Position numbers and translations under genes: made by a program. The notes below the pieces were generated by a model. The model did no database searches, was not told the DNA's origin, and saw only the letters and a program-made list of their open reading frames with translations. Below, piece after piece: positions 1-14,190 of a stretch of DNA of 64,000 bases (position 1 is the first letter of the stretch; the number at the start of each line of letters is the position of its first letter). The DNA is from Spongilla lacustris (lineage: Eukaryota > Porifera > Demospongiae > Spongillida > Spongillidae). The stretch spans positions 5,886,622-5,950,621 of the forward strand of contig OX442425.1 of the NCBI GenBank assembly GCA_949361645.1, in the 5' to 3' direction.

Positions 1-299
1 AGGACCAATTGGAAGCAACCAGATCTTGCAACATGTGATGTAAACACTGTACTAGAATCAGCAACATACACAGAGCTACAATAGTATGGTTTAATACTTA
101 TCTGTTCAACATCTGTTCAATGTGCGGACTGTATACAGAATAAGGACAAAAGCCAACTTCAGATGTAAACGCTGTATCGAAGGCAACAGCATACAAGTAG
201 AGCTCAACTAAACTATGAACTAAGCCAGATTTTGAAACACTTCATACATAATGGGCCAATCACATTTCAAGAATCCAGACTATATACATGTACATGTAC

Positions 300-924
300 C
301 TGCACGAGAATGAATTCTCAACTCACAAAAATCCATGATAGTGTGTGTTCCCCATGATACTGTGTGTTCCCTTTCATGGTTCATGTTTTGCCTGTTTAAA
401 ACCCCACCCACAACCGTACACTGCCAGAAAGAACCTGTTACATACCATAGTGTAATGGATTCAATGTAATTGTCGATCTGATACCCTTTTTTTTTTTGAG
501 AACCTTCATTGCACTTAAGACTTCAAATACAACATACCCATTGTATTGTATTTTGCAACCCACTTTTGATGTTTTAACCTGCAACACGTTTTACGATACA
601 CACACACATACCACCATTTGACAACTTGGGCACTTCTACATGACTAGAAAAAGCAGGCGGCTCAGTTGTCCATACCGTACACATTGGCCCCTAAAGAGTT
701 AGTTCAGAATTGTATATTTAATGCTAGAACTACAGAATACCGTATATTTAATGCTAGAACTACAGAATATCGTAACACCATGCAATGAACCAAACTGTGG
801 AGGTACGTGGGGGGGGGGGGGGGGGGGGGGGGGGGGTGCACGGCAATGAATACATTTTGTACCCATTTTTGACCTTCTAACCTGCAGTGTGTGAAGATAG
901 GTCAGGTCACACACACACACAAGG

Positions 925-963
<39 letters not shown>

Positions 964-3900
964 ACATACCAATAGTTGATACCTTGATTTGTACATGATT
1001 AAATAGGGCAGGATATGTTAACACAACAATGATCATTTTTTACTCAACGCTATTTCATCCATTCCATACAAATTGGCCCCTGGAGAATTGTAGTAGAATT
1101 GTATAGAACTGTTATTTAATGCTACACTATATTAAAACACATGTAGATTACAACATAGAATAGACCACCATGTGACCATCAATGAACCTAACCGTTGAAT
1201 GTACCCAGATCTAGACTTCTCCACTTTTTTTTTTTTTGAAACTGGAAGTAAGCAGGACTACTTCAGCCTATCCCTACAGTGTGTGTGGTGGAGGAATGTT
1301 GTGTACATGGTCTGTGTGCCATGCATATGGCTTATTGTCTTGAAAGTTTGGACAAAACATTCGGAGCACCATTGTTTAATAGACTTGTTAGAACTGCTGA
1401 CCTGATGCCCTTTTACAGAACCTATAGCATACTCTGCAGCCCTGGATAGAAAGAAACTACATACATGCCCACTATGCATACTTGAAATTTCCTTGATATG
1501 GATCCACACCTGGGATAGGATCAACTATTATGCACACATAACCACTACATTTACCGGTATTAGCTTGTAACCTGCAAAGGGTCTGAAGATGCATTTCTGT
1601 ATGCAAAAGCACACTCACACACCATACCAACAATTGATACCTTGATTTGCACACAATAAAATAGGGCAGGATGTATAAGGAGTTAATCAAGTCAGGGTAC
1701 CCACTTATCTGTTTAAATGTGACTAAAGAAAGCACAGAGAATACAAGCATGGAAGGTTAGAAGCAACAAGGTCTTGCAACATGCCGCGTTTTGTAAAAGC
1801 AGTAACAAGATACAAAATTTATCGCATTCTGACTGCCATACGAATAGCACCAACCAATAAAGATGTAACATGAATTACTGCATTACAGCAAATGTACCAA
1901 TCCAAATTCAGAACCACATCACTTACGTGTATGCATAAGAATGAGTATCTGAACTCACAATAATCCATGACACGTGTTTCATTTTGCTATTTCATGCACC
2001 ACCTGTGTGAAACCACACCACACCTGTCCTATGACAATCTCGCTTATCTGCATAAGAATGAGTGGTTTAAGTATCTGAACTCACTCAAATCCATGACTAG
2101 TGTGTGTTCCTTGAAATTTCACGTACTGCCTGACTGTTTGAAACCACACCCACAACCGTCCATTGACATGAAGGACCTGATACGTACCGCTGTTTAATGG
2201 ACTCATTAGAACTGCTGACCCCTATATAGCATGGTTCAATGGTATATACTCCGCAGCCCTGGATAGAAAGGAACTACATACATCCCCACTATGCATATTT
2301 GAAATTTCCCTGATATGGATCCACACCTGGGATAGGATAAACTATTACGCATAGATACCCACTACATTTACCGGTATTAGCTTGTAACCTGGGAAGGGTC
2401 TGAAGATGCATTTCTGCATGCAAAAAAAAAAGCGCACACACACACACACAACACATCAGTATAACCACATACCAAGAATTAATACCTTGATTTGTAGATG
2501 ATTAAATAGGGCAGTAATACCGACAATTGATACCTTGATTTGTACAATTAAATAGGGCACGATGTAGAAGGGGGCTTAATACATAACAACGATCGTTTAA
2601 CTCAATGCGATTTCATCCATTCCATTATACATATTGGGCCCCTGGAGAATTGTAAGCAGAATTGTATAGATCCGGTTATTTATTTAATGCTACATTACTG
2701 TATTAAAATAGACAAGAACTACAATATTACAGTAGAATACCATACGACCATCAAACCTAACTGTTGAATTCACCCGGGACCAAGTCCTTTCCATTTTTTA
2801 ATTTTATTTCGAGATTTGACAATTGAAGTATCCCTACAGTGTGTGTGTGTGAGGGGGGGGGGGGGGAGGAGGAACGTTGTGTGCCAAGCATATGGCTTTT
2901 ATTGTCTCTTGAAAGCTTGGACTCAAAGCAGTCGGAGCACTGGAACAACACCTTAAGGATCTGTAGTACATACCGGACAATAAATCCCTGCAATCCCTTC
3001 CTTCACCCATGCATAATGTACTATGTGGAGCAGACATTACATGTATAGAGGAGATATGCACAGATGTATGCAGCAATATGTGCACAAAGAAGCAAGTCAA
3101 GCATAAAATGTGGTACGACTTATCTGTTTAAATGTGACAAGAAAGCACCGAGAATACAAGCATGGAAGATTGGAAGCAACAAGGTCTTGCAACATGAGAT
3201 GTAAACGCATTTTGCAAAAGCAGTAACACACCAATACAAAATTTATCGCATTCTGACTGCCATACGAATAGTACCAACCAATTAAGATGTAACATGAATT
3301 ACTGCATTACAGCAAATGTAGCAATCCAAATTCAGAACCACATCACTTATGTGTATGCATTAAGAATGAGTATCTGTACTCCCAATAATCCATGACACGT
3401 GTTTCATTTTGCTATTTCATGCACTACTTGTGTGAAACCACACCACACCTGTCTTATGTGACAATCTCACTTATCTGCATAAGAATGAGTGGTTTAAGTA
3501 TCTGAACTCACTCAAATCCATGACTAGTGTGTGTTCCTTGACATTTCATGTACTGCCTGACTGTTTGAAACCACACCCACAACCGTCCATTGACATGAAG
3601 GACCTGATACGTACCACTGTTAAATGGACTCGAGAACTGCTGACCCATGTATAGCATGGTTGGTATATACTCCGCAGCCCTGGACAGAAAGGAACTACAT
3701 ACATGCCCACTATATGCATATTTGAAATTTCCTTGATATGGATCCATACCTGGGATAGGATCAACTATTATGCATACATCACTACATTTACCGGTATTAG
3801 CTTGTAACCTGGGAAGGGTCTGAAGATGCATTTCTGCATGCAAAAAAAAAGCGCACACACACACACACGTGTAACCACATACCAACAATTGATACCTTGA

Positions 3901-5950
3901 TTTGTAGATGATTAAATAGGTCAGGAATACCAACAATTGATACATTGATTTGATATAGAAGGGGGCTTAATACACAACAACGATCGTTTAACTCAACGCG
4001 ATTTCATCCATTCCATTATACATATTGGGCCCCTGGAGAATTGTAAGCAGAATTGTACAGATCCGGTTATTTATTTAATGCTACATTACTGTATTAAAAT
4101 AGACAACATACAGTAGAACACCATATGACCATCAAACCTAACTGTTGAATGTACCCGGATTAAGACCTTTCCATTTTTTTTTTTGAGACTTGATTTGAGT
4201 ATTTCAGCCTATCCCTACAGTGTGTGGGGGAGGAGGAATGTTGTGTACATGGTCTGTGTGCAATGCATATGGCCTTTATTGTCTCTTGAAAGCTTGGACT
4301 CGAAGCATTTGGAGCACTGGAACAACACCTTAAGCATCACATACTAGACAACGAATCCCTTCATAATGTATTATGTGGAGCAGACATTACATGTATAGAG
4401 GAGATATGCACAGATGTATGCAGCAATATGTGCACAAAGAAGCAAGTCAAGCATAAAATGGGGTACCACTTATCTGTTTAAAATGTGACTAAAGAAAGCA
4501 CAGAAAATACAAGCATGGAAGGCTGGAAGCAACAAGGTCTTGCAACATGAGATGTAAACGCTGCGTTTTGCAAAAGCAGTAACACACCGATACAAAATTT
4601 ATCACATTCTGATGCCATACGAATAGTACCAACCAATTAAGATGTAACATGAATTACTGCATTACAGCAAATGTACCAATCCAAATTCAGAACCACATCA
4701 CTTACGTGTATGCATTAAGAATGAGTATCTGTACTCACAATAATCCATGACACGTGTTTCATTTTGCTATTTCATGCACCACCTGTGTGAAACCACACCA
4801 CACCTGTCCTATGTGACAATCTCACTTATCTGCATAAGAATGAGTGGTTTAAGTATCTGAACTCACTCAAATCCATGACTAGTGTGTGTTCCTTGACATT
4901 TCATGTACTGCCTGAATGTTTGAAACCACACCCACAACCATCCATTGACATGAAGGACCTGATATGTACCACTGTTAAATGGACTCATTAGAACTGCTGA
5001 CCCCTATATAGCATGGTTGGTATATACTCCGCAGCCCTGGACAGGAAGGAACTACATACATATGCCCACTATGCATATTTGAAATTTCCCTGATATGGAT
5101 CCACACCTGGGATAGGGATCAACTATTGCACATACATACCCACTACATTTACCGGTATTAGCTTGTAACTTGCAAAGGGTCTGAAGAATTGTAAGTAGAT
5201 ATCTGGTTATTTATTTAATGCTAAACTACTTTATTAAAATAGATTAGAACTACAACATACAGTAGAACACCATACGACCATCAAACCTGTACCCGGATCA
5301 AGTCCTTTCCCCCTTTTTTTTTTTTTTGAGATTTGGGATTTGAAGTATTTCAGCCTATCCTTACAGTGTGTAGGGAGAGGAGGGATGTGGCCTGTGTGCC
5401 ACGCATATGGCTTTTGTTGTCTTGAAAGCTTGGACGCAAAGTATTCGGAGCACTGGAACAACACCTGTAGTACATACCCTTCCTTCACCCATGCATAATG
5501 CACTATGTGGAGCAGACATTACATGTATGGAGGAGATATGCAGAGATGTATGTGCACAAAGAAGCAAGTCAAGCATAACATAGGGTACCCACTTATCTGT
5601 TTAAATGTGACTAAAGAAAGCACAAGGTTGGAAGTAGGTCTTGCAACAACATGAGATGTAAACACTGCATTTTGCAAGAGCAGGAACACACAAACATGCA
5701 ACTATTGCATTTTGACTGCCATACCAATAGTACCAAGATGTACCGCATTACAGTGAATTATTACTGCTACAGCATTTACAGCAAATGGACCGATCCAAAT
5801 TCAGAATTATATCACTTACTGTATCTGCACAAGAATGAGTATTTCAAGTATCTGAACTCACAATAATCCATGACACGTGTTTCCTTTTGCTATGTCATGT
5901 ACCACCTGTGTGAAACCACACCCACAACTGTCCTATGATATAAAGAACCT
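300..5950. repeat. Degenerate tandem array of ~1.1-1.6 kb units
   Basis: The same ordered set of landmarks recurs. A phrase ending in aatccatga occurs near 330, 1961, 3386, 4741 and 5864, giving steps of about 1.63, 1.43, 1.36 and 1.12 kb. Between these, each unit repeats a G- or T-run segment, a segment with an ACCGGTATTAGC core, and a block reading ctgtttaaatgtgact. Copies differ by substitutions and internal deletions, and the flanking units are shorter and more diverged. Open frames in it are short, begin at different points in each copy and carry CA/GT runs, so I do not treat them as genes. The origin (satellite or amplified transposon) is not visible. Confidence 0.8.
809..961. repeat. 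28-nt poly-G tract followed by (AC)n microsatellite
   Basis: An uninterrupted run of G fills 809-836. About 70 bases later an alternating AC tract fills roughly 907-961. Both lie in the first units of the 1.4 kb tandem array. Confidence 0.9.
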
Positions 5951-8880
5951 GATACAAACTATTATATTGGACTGAATAAAATCGCTGATCTGATGCACTT
6001 TTAGAACCTATGACATGGTTGATTGGAGGTACGATACAGCCCTGGATAGTGTGGAAACCATACATGCATACTTGTGCACGTATGAACTTAGCTCCTGGCA
6101 AAATACAACTAGATATCTTGCATTTTTGGCATGAACACTAGCCTGACTACCCACTTTTCACGATTGATTAGTGAAGGCAGGGGGGGGGGGGGGGGGGGGG
6201 GGCTAATGAACACACATTACCAACAGCACGTTTGAATTTTTTATGCTACACCACGCAATTGATTTGAACTACAGCGTAACGTGGGATGGTTAGTATAAAT
6301 ACTGTGATCAAGCAACGAACCCAAACCATGAAATACATCCAGAACAAGTCCGTTACACATTACACATTGCTTTGCACACCCTTTTGATTTCTGTAAGTAG
6401 AACAGTATTATACCAGCTCATCCTTTTTTTCTGTATATCTTACTTTGTACAAAGATGTTGGTACTAAGATGTTGGCACATACAACCACACAATGCCATGT
6501 AATTAAACTAATATGACTATGTAACAAAACCATTCACAACGTCCCCTGTTAACCCCTGAACTGTGTTTACCCTTGAATCTGCAGTCACATATAGTGAAAA
6601 AGCTAATCATGTTTATCTCCACTGTTGTTTTGTTGCTCCTACACACATCGATCAGAAGCTGTAATACACCAATGGTTTATATTCTCAAGCTATGCCATTT
6701 GTTCAACAGGAATTCAACCACAAACTGGAAATTTGCTTGCATAGTTCCTGTGATTTCATTTAAAAGCTCTACTGAATATGGTACAACGCAACCTACATCC
6801 ATCAGGGAAACGTGAACGTTACTTTTTGGCGAGATTTTTTTCCCCTAGGGGGGCCACATTCAAACTACACTTCCCAGTTGACATTTACTGTGGTGTATAT
6901 AGCTGCCAGAATGTTGTACTACAGAAGGGGGATTTGCACTACACAAGTAAGGGGGCATATACTTGACACTCACTTTGAACTTCAAATCTGTTCCAATCAA
7001 CCTGGTAGCAATTGTTAGAAATTAAATAAACCCATTAAACAGACCTAGTGAAAGTGCTCAAATTCCAAGATGTGTGTAGCACAGCCTATGACACAAGCCA
7101 TCATATTTCTGCTCATACTCATATACACCAATTTTCACCTCACATAATCTGCATGTACCTGGCTAGTACTCTCACAACTGATGCTTTCACTGATACAGCT
7201 TTACCTGATGCATGGGATTTTTCATGTATTGAATTTTTTTCTTGATGCCAGATATCCAATCATGTATCTTTAAGGAGCACATAAGACACAAACCCATCAC
7301 ATAATACTGCTTGTACTATGACGCAAATACCACTTGTATGTATACCGATTTTCACCTCACGTGATCTCCAATTCTAATGTACCTGGTACTCTTCCATAAC
7401 TGATAATTTTACTAGTTTGGGGCAGAAGAATGAACTTATCCTATTTCAGACACAAGAATCAACTTATCCAGCATATCTCCACTCAACATACAGAACAAAA
7501 CAAGACTGATCTCCAATTCTGTTGTACCACATGTACTCAAACAATTTCCAGCCTACAAATTTTAGGCAAAAAATAAAATCAACTTATCCAATTTTAGGCA
7601 TGAGATGAACTTAACCATAACCATTCTGTTACCCATCCACTGTGCTTATTGATACAGGAGCAAACCAATTAAACACAAATTCTGACTGATAAAAAGAACT
7701 AGTTTTACACAAGCCATCAATATCCACAAAACTCACTCCACCGAAGTATTCGAACTTCACAGTTGTTATAAAACACCCCCACATTAGAATGCAATCCCTG
7801 TTGCACATCAACTTCCTGCCACTCATGATACGAATCGATTGTCCTGTAATACTATTGGGGTTTTTTTTTTCAAACTTATTACATTGCACATCATAATAAT
7901 CCAGTAGGTCTACACCTAAATCAGAACGTTTACCTTAGTACACATGAGCCCAGGATGGTATCTCGAGAACCACAAATACACTAGATGACCCACCAAGGAT
8001 AACATTTTGTGCTTGAGTATTAGCTAATACATATGCACAGGAGTAAAATGTATGCAAAGCAGAAACATGGAAAAGCTGCAACACCATGACTTATCTTGAA
8101 TCTACTATCTCACAACCACATACGGAAGTACAACTATCCAAGCATGCTGTTCTACATAGAGCAGATTAGAAACAGGTCCCCCGTAACATGGTAACAGCTT
8201 GCATATTGTTCTACCAACTATCCAGTTTGCATTGTTGTGCATTCTATAGCAGGAAAGGTTTGTGAGTTATAGGTTGGTAGCACAGTTCTTGCAACACTAG
8301 AAAATGAAAGCAACAATATACAGCTATGTCTCAATTCCACTTTCAGTACGTATCAAACCAGATTGAATCAAACCATTTGATTTAACCATAAACTATGCAA
8401 TGGCATGATATCATAAAAAATAAATAGGTACATCATGTCATTCACTATCAGCCAATGACCCTTGCACCTTTATTTCAATGAACTTCGGAGTATTCATGCA
8501 GATACACAAACCCATTTGAAGAAATCACCTTTGATGCAACTCACAAATCCTGCATGTTTCATTTGTTTCATTTGGCATCATTCTGATTGATTTGTTCATT
8601 TTGTCATTTCACAGATCTGGCTGTCAACAAAACCACACCCACCACAAGCACAATGCCCAGCAGCTCTAAGGTTATCTATCAGAAAACAGCTTACCACCCC
8701 TCATCTTGTAATCAATGTTGATACCCGAGAGCTCCAACACAATTACGTTGTCTTCCGTATTGTTAGTTGTGAGATTAGGAATTTATACCTTAAAATACAC
8801 CATAGGATAGGGTGGACACTTCCCTGATGACATATATTGGATGTAGAGTATTCCATTATTCATTTTATTTTATGCAAAGA
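5951..8880. other. AT-rich stretch with no recognisable gene
   Basis: I see no supported coding region, tRNA or transposon end here. Frames are short and split by stops on both strands. A 23-nt poly-G tract lies at 6180-6202. The rest is unique-looking AT-rich sequence. Confidence 0.6.
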
Positions 8881-8884
8881 AACT

Positions 8885-9560
8885 GAAGTATTAAAATTCA
8901 AGTATGCTGTAGTTCAAGCTATGTAGCATAAGTATTGAAGCAAGTGATGTTTAAGTATTTTAAAAGTATGTACAAGTATGCTGTAGCTAAAAGGTATGTC
9001 AAAGAAATATATGTAAGTATGCTATGTCACATATTGAAGTATTAAGGCTATGTAAAGAAACATTACAGTACTGAAGTATGCTATGTAAAACATATTGAAG
9101 TACAGTACTGAAGTATGCTATGTAAAATATATTGAAGTATTAAGTACAAGTATGCTATAGTTCAATCTATGTAAAGAAACATTAAAGTATTGAAGTATGC
9201 TATTGAAGTATTAAGTACACTCTAGTTCAAGCTATGTAAAGAAACATGAAGTATGCTGTTAACATATGTATTGAAGTATTTAATACAAGTATGCTGTAAA
9301 GCATTGAATATGCTATTAAAGAAATGTATAGAAGTATAAAAGTATAGGTAAGTTGTTGTAACATAAAATTGATGTAAATGGTCAATTCTGCAAGCAGTAC
9401 ATGATGTACAAGTATGCTGTGAAGTATTGAATATGCTATTAAAGAAATGTATTTTAGTACAAGTATGCTGTGAAGCATTGAATATGCTATTAAAGATATG
9501 TACAGAAGTATAAAGTATAAGTATGCTGTATAACATAAATGGTCCATTCTGCAAGCAGTA
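8885..9560. repeat. AT-rich degenerate repeat of 'aagtatgct' phrases
   Basis: The words aagtatgct, attgaagtatt and atgtaaagaaac recur irregularly at roughly 30-60 base steps. A larger unit of about 120 bases (gaatatgctattaaagaaatgta) repeats near 9306, 9427 and 9479. Minus-strand frames across it are repetitive and I treat them as by-products. Confidence 0.7.
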
Positions 9561-12393
9561 AATGATGTAGCTGACAAGTACAAGGCACTTGCTGCTTAAA
9601 TAATCTTTGAGACATACCTACATAATTATCCATCTACACGTCACCGTCTGCTTATTTCAAATATCCTCTGAACAAATTTTAAACGCATATCTACATGCAA
9701 CTCATGTACAACTATATTGCAGAACTTCTACACAAACTTCGAAGAACACAAGAACTAGATGTCATGGTGATGTACCCAACCCTTTTACAAGCGCAATTAT
9801 AACTCACATGAATCATGATCTTGTAAATGGTCTTATCTGCAAATAAACCCACTAATCTCATATGCATGTACGCATCCATTCTTGATACCAACCTTCAACC
9901 GATTTGCTTAGCCTACTAAAAAATGGATGTGAGAAGCAGACTAGCAAATACACCATTTAACATTTTGGCAGCAACGATACAGATATGTAGGAACTTGATG
10001 TTATTTGTGAAAAGCAAACTATTTAGACCACTGCTCTACATGATAAACATGTTAGTATACTCGGTGCAATAGTATGTTCAAGCCGAGGACAGTAATGCAG
10101 CGGACATATTCCACATCCTCGTCTTCTTACTACACAACCTATTAGTACAGTTCACCAAGTTACTCCTGTGATTACATACCGGACTAGATGTTCATTGCAA
10201 CACACACGTCGATTTGCAATATCCCTAGCGTAGGTACCAAGATTTAAGAAAGCCGACTGCAATACCAATTCATAACTATATAGATGTATAGATGATGCCA
10301 CTTGCAATTGGATTATTTCTACAATTGCCCTAAATGTTGCTCTTACCAGATACGCATTTCTGCCCTGTACCTTGTGGCGTTTCTTGTTGCAACATCTAGT
10401 GACCAAATCAGTATTATGTACTAATACAGTACCATATGGTATATACTTAATCAATGGCTCACCACAAAGCAGATCCCAATGGACGTGAACGTTCATTACA
10501 ACTAATATAATAGACCTTGTGTCAAGTGTTCTGAACAGCACCATTACATAACCATATTCTGACAATCTTTTGTCCCACACCCATTGTTATTGTTAACTTC
10601 TAATAATTAACCTTTATGTAGTAAAAACAATTTTACACGACATAACACAGCAACATACCAACATACTACTACATTTATATAACACTACCACAAATCTCTA
10701 CCATGACTGTTGCCTGTTGCTACCACCAACTGATACTTAAGCAGATGGACACTGGATCTGAGGGCCCTTCTGTTGATTAATCAAGTGTGCACACCAAGAC
10801 ATTGACCTGCATTCCACGTGGCTCATCACACAATACAGAATTTCTTCTTACATAGCTCACCACCACCATTAGCATCTACACATGGTGTACAGAAAAGCCA
10901 CGTTCCTTCACACTACAGACTGATCCTTCACTACATTCACTGACGTTAACGTCCAACAACTGTATTCGGATGGTGTTTCACTCCCAAAATGCACTGCTTT
11001 GTGTTTTAATTGACCAAATTGCACTGCTCCCTTTTGAAATGACTCTCTGTTGAACCACTTAACATACACATAATGGTGAACCACTATTTCTCCTTTGTTA
11101 CGTATTAGCTGCACTCAACATGTTATGGGGGTAGTTACAGATGAACTCCACTTTACTAATAGTTAGCCTGCCTGCCATCCTGACAACTGGAGTTGTGTAT
11201 GTACTATTGCACCGTGTGTGGGAAGACATCTACAACACTGTCAAGGAACAATACGGAACTGTTGCATTCAGACATAAGCACATTTTTGGCATGACATACC
11301 TGGTATCAATTACAGCAGACTTTTCAGATAATTCCTGCCCTAAACTTTCCGTTACAGGTCTCACGCACAACCACCTCGAACAGGATTCATTACTTCGTTA
11401 ACCAGATTTGCTTAACCATGTTTCCATGTTGCCCATATAAACACCAGTAAAATTTAACCTCCATACACAGCAAATTCCCGTACGCAATCACACCCTATCG
11501 TTACAAACGGGAGTGAGCCTTATACAGCTTGCAACTCATGTGTTATGTGTTATGAATAGCAGGTGACAAGGGCATTACACAATTCCTTCGTGTATATATA
11601 CTTTTCCGCATACCGGGTATCAATTGTAACCATGGTGACGAACTTTGCGAGGGCAGACGCGCGCTTTGCTTTATCATGACCAACTAAGTCAGCGAAAACA
11701 CCTATGGAGAGAAAAAGTATCGTTCCCACCCCTCCCCGCCTTACCCACTCCACTCCCAACCGTTTGCTAACGTGAACTCACGCGTTCGCTTCCATACCAT
11801 TCGTCTTTTGCCTTCCCACTTGGCGCTTTTTCACTCACAGCTCCGCTCCACACTCGGGTTACTTCTCGCTCACAGTTCCACACTCCGGTTACTTCTTGCT
11901 CACAGCCGCACACTCCGTAGGCTTATTTTTCACACTGCTCGGACGTAGTACGCAGCCGCCCCTTATAGACGTTCGAGTCACAATCCCCTCGGCCGTATGC
12001 ACTCAATATAATCGTACTCAGCATTCCGTATTCATTCCCGCGACTAACTCCTTTTCGCCCATTAGGTCCTATACAGCGTTGACGCACACTCTACTCACTA
12101 ATCTCTTTTTTCTCACCGCTTAGGGTACGGAGGTCCTCGTGGCAACTCACATTCGTCGTTAAAGCCTTCGGCGGAACACGCTCATAGCTTCGCACATCGG
12201 CATTTCTGACCAAATCTCCGGTACATGTATCGCAATTGCCAAAGTTGAGAAACGTCGCGAAAAACATGCTTTATATACACAAACATCGGATATGAGTCAG
12301 CAAATGCAACACATGCTAATGATTACATCATCGTACGTTATTGCATCACCTACTACAGAGTAACACCAAAAAAGGAACAGGTTCAGATCGTTT
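9561..12393. other. No confirmed gene; 3' flank of NDUFS2
   Basis: No family is recognisable here. A minus-strand frame of about 142 codons (10,152-10,580) has no motif I know. From about 11,580 to 12,480 CpG dinucleotides become noticeably more frequent, with repeated phrases such as cacactcgggttacttc near 11,850-11,900. This could be a promoter or an untranslated region, but no coding exon can be tied to it. Confidence 0.5.
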
Positions 12394-13093
12394 TTAACGA
12401 TCCACTTCCCCAAATACAACGTCGAGGCTTCCTGTTAAACGAAAGACGGTCGTCGACGTAATTTCACTGTGTCTTTAACAAATAACTTACCTATCAGGGC
12501 AACAACATCGGGTAGCATGTGACCTCTGCTCATGAAGTCAAGGGCAGCCTGCAAAAAAACAATCACAGATAGAACCAAACTATCATCACACATGCTTTCC
12601 CTACCAGGTGGTAAAAACCTGGTGGTCTAATTCTGCATCGGTATGGTTTGGACGATCCATCAGACACAAGGTAGACACCATATTCACCCTTACAAAAGAA
12701 CAAACAAGCATGAACAAAACACGACCACCTTTCACAAAAGAATATCTGTACTTTTGGTGACTCAATGACGGTATAAGTACTTCCAGGGGGAACCTGCAGC
12801 CCTTGGGTGAACAACTTGAAGTGATGGATAAGAGCTTCCATAGAATCCTAAATAAGGCACACGACAATACCATCAGACATCCACACACAAATCACCACAC
12901 ATACTTTCATCTCAGACCGAGCGGGAGGAGATATTTTGGCATCATCAATCTTGACCTCGCCCTCAGGCATCTTGTTAAGGCACTGGTGAATGATGCGAAT
13001 GCTTTGCCTCATCTCCTCCATGCGACACAGGTACCTAACAACACAGCCATATGTACATCACTATACTGCACACACATGGCCACATACAAACAT

Positions 13094-13170
<77 letters not shown>

Positions 13171-14121
13171 CCTTCTCGCAGGCCCACTCACACATGCCCA
13201 CATTCATACATCCACACAATGTGTGCACACACATACATGTACACACACACATGATAACAGTGGCATGCCATCAGTGCTGAGCCCAGCGCCAAGTCTGCAA
13301 ACCTAAATAGCCATGCTGGCACACACAGCTAAACAGACACACCTTGCAATTAAGGCACAATGACCAGACAGACAAAATACTAAAATTGCACCAGACCAAA
13401 GCCACTATTTATGTAAATAACACAAGCTCCTTAGTCGTAAGGTAAAAGCAATTCCCAAAAGGAGCTATGCCTTCTCCACTCATGTAGCTCCCCAGAGGAA
13501 GGCACCTCAGATCATGTCCATGACGATAGTATATCAAGAGAGGAAGGAGTGTTGGGGGAATGGTACAGTTGAGAGGTACCCCCAGCAATTCGTAATGCCG
13601 TTTCTATGCGTTTCTATGCACCATGCATGATGCGTTACTATGCTAGGCAAAATTATTCACGACCTGTTGGTACACAGATTGAAGTCATACTACCATAAAT
13701 ACGCAGAAATGCAAGTATACTGGGAAATGTGTGTACTCTTATCAGGGAAACATCAGAGAAAACACAGATACCTTAGGGCAGCCTTTGTGCTATCAACAAA
13801 TGGGAGTAGTGCCCACCAACTGTGCTACAAGCGCACGTGTTCACATGTACCTGTCATAGCTGTCGCCATGTCTACCAATGGGCACGTCAAACTCCACCTG
13901 GTCGTAGGCGTCATATGGCTGACTCTTCCTGAGGTCCCACTTGACCCCCGAGGCCCTCAGCATGACCCCAGTCAGGCTGTAGTCCAGGGCCTGCTGGGCT
14001 GTAACAATCCCAATGTCCACCAACCTCTGCTTCCATATCCTATTGTTGGTGAGCAGCTGCACGGGGGGAAGGAAAGGGGAACCATTTCCATTTTAACCAC
14101 CTTGCATGCTTACAACCCTCA

Positions 14122-14190
<69 letters not shown>

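Noticed and set aside
3508..3945. Minus-strand frame of 145 codons in the 1.4 kb repeat
   Set aside because: The sister repeat units break this frame at different places, and it contains a CA-derived VCVCV stretch; no conservation of coding.
10152..10580. Minus-strand frame of 142 codons
   Set aside because: No motif, no splice partners and no codon pattern that distinguishes it from chance; not called.
11550..12123. Possible CpG-island promoter and first exon
   Set aside because: CpG is raised, but no downstream exon on either strand could be connected, so only the composition is noted.
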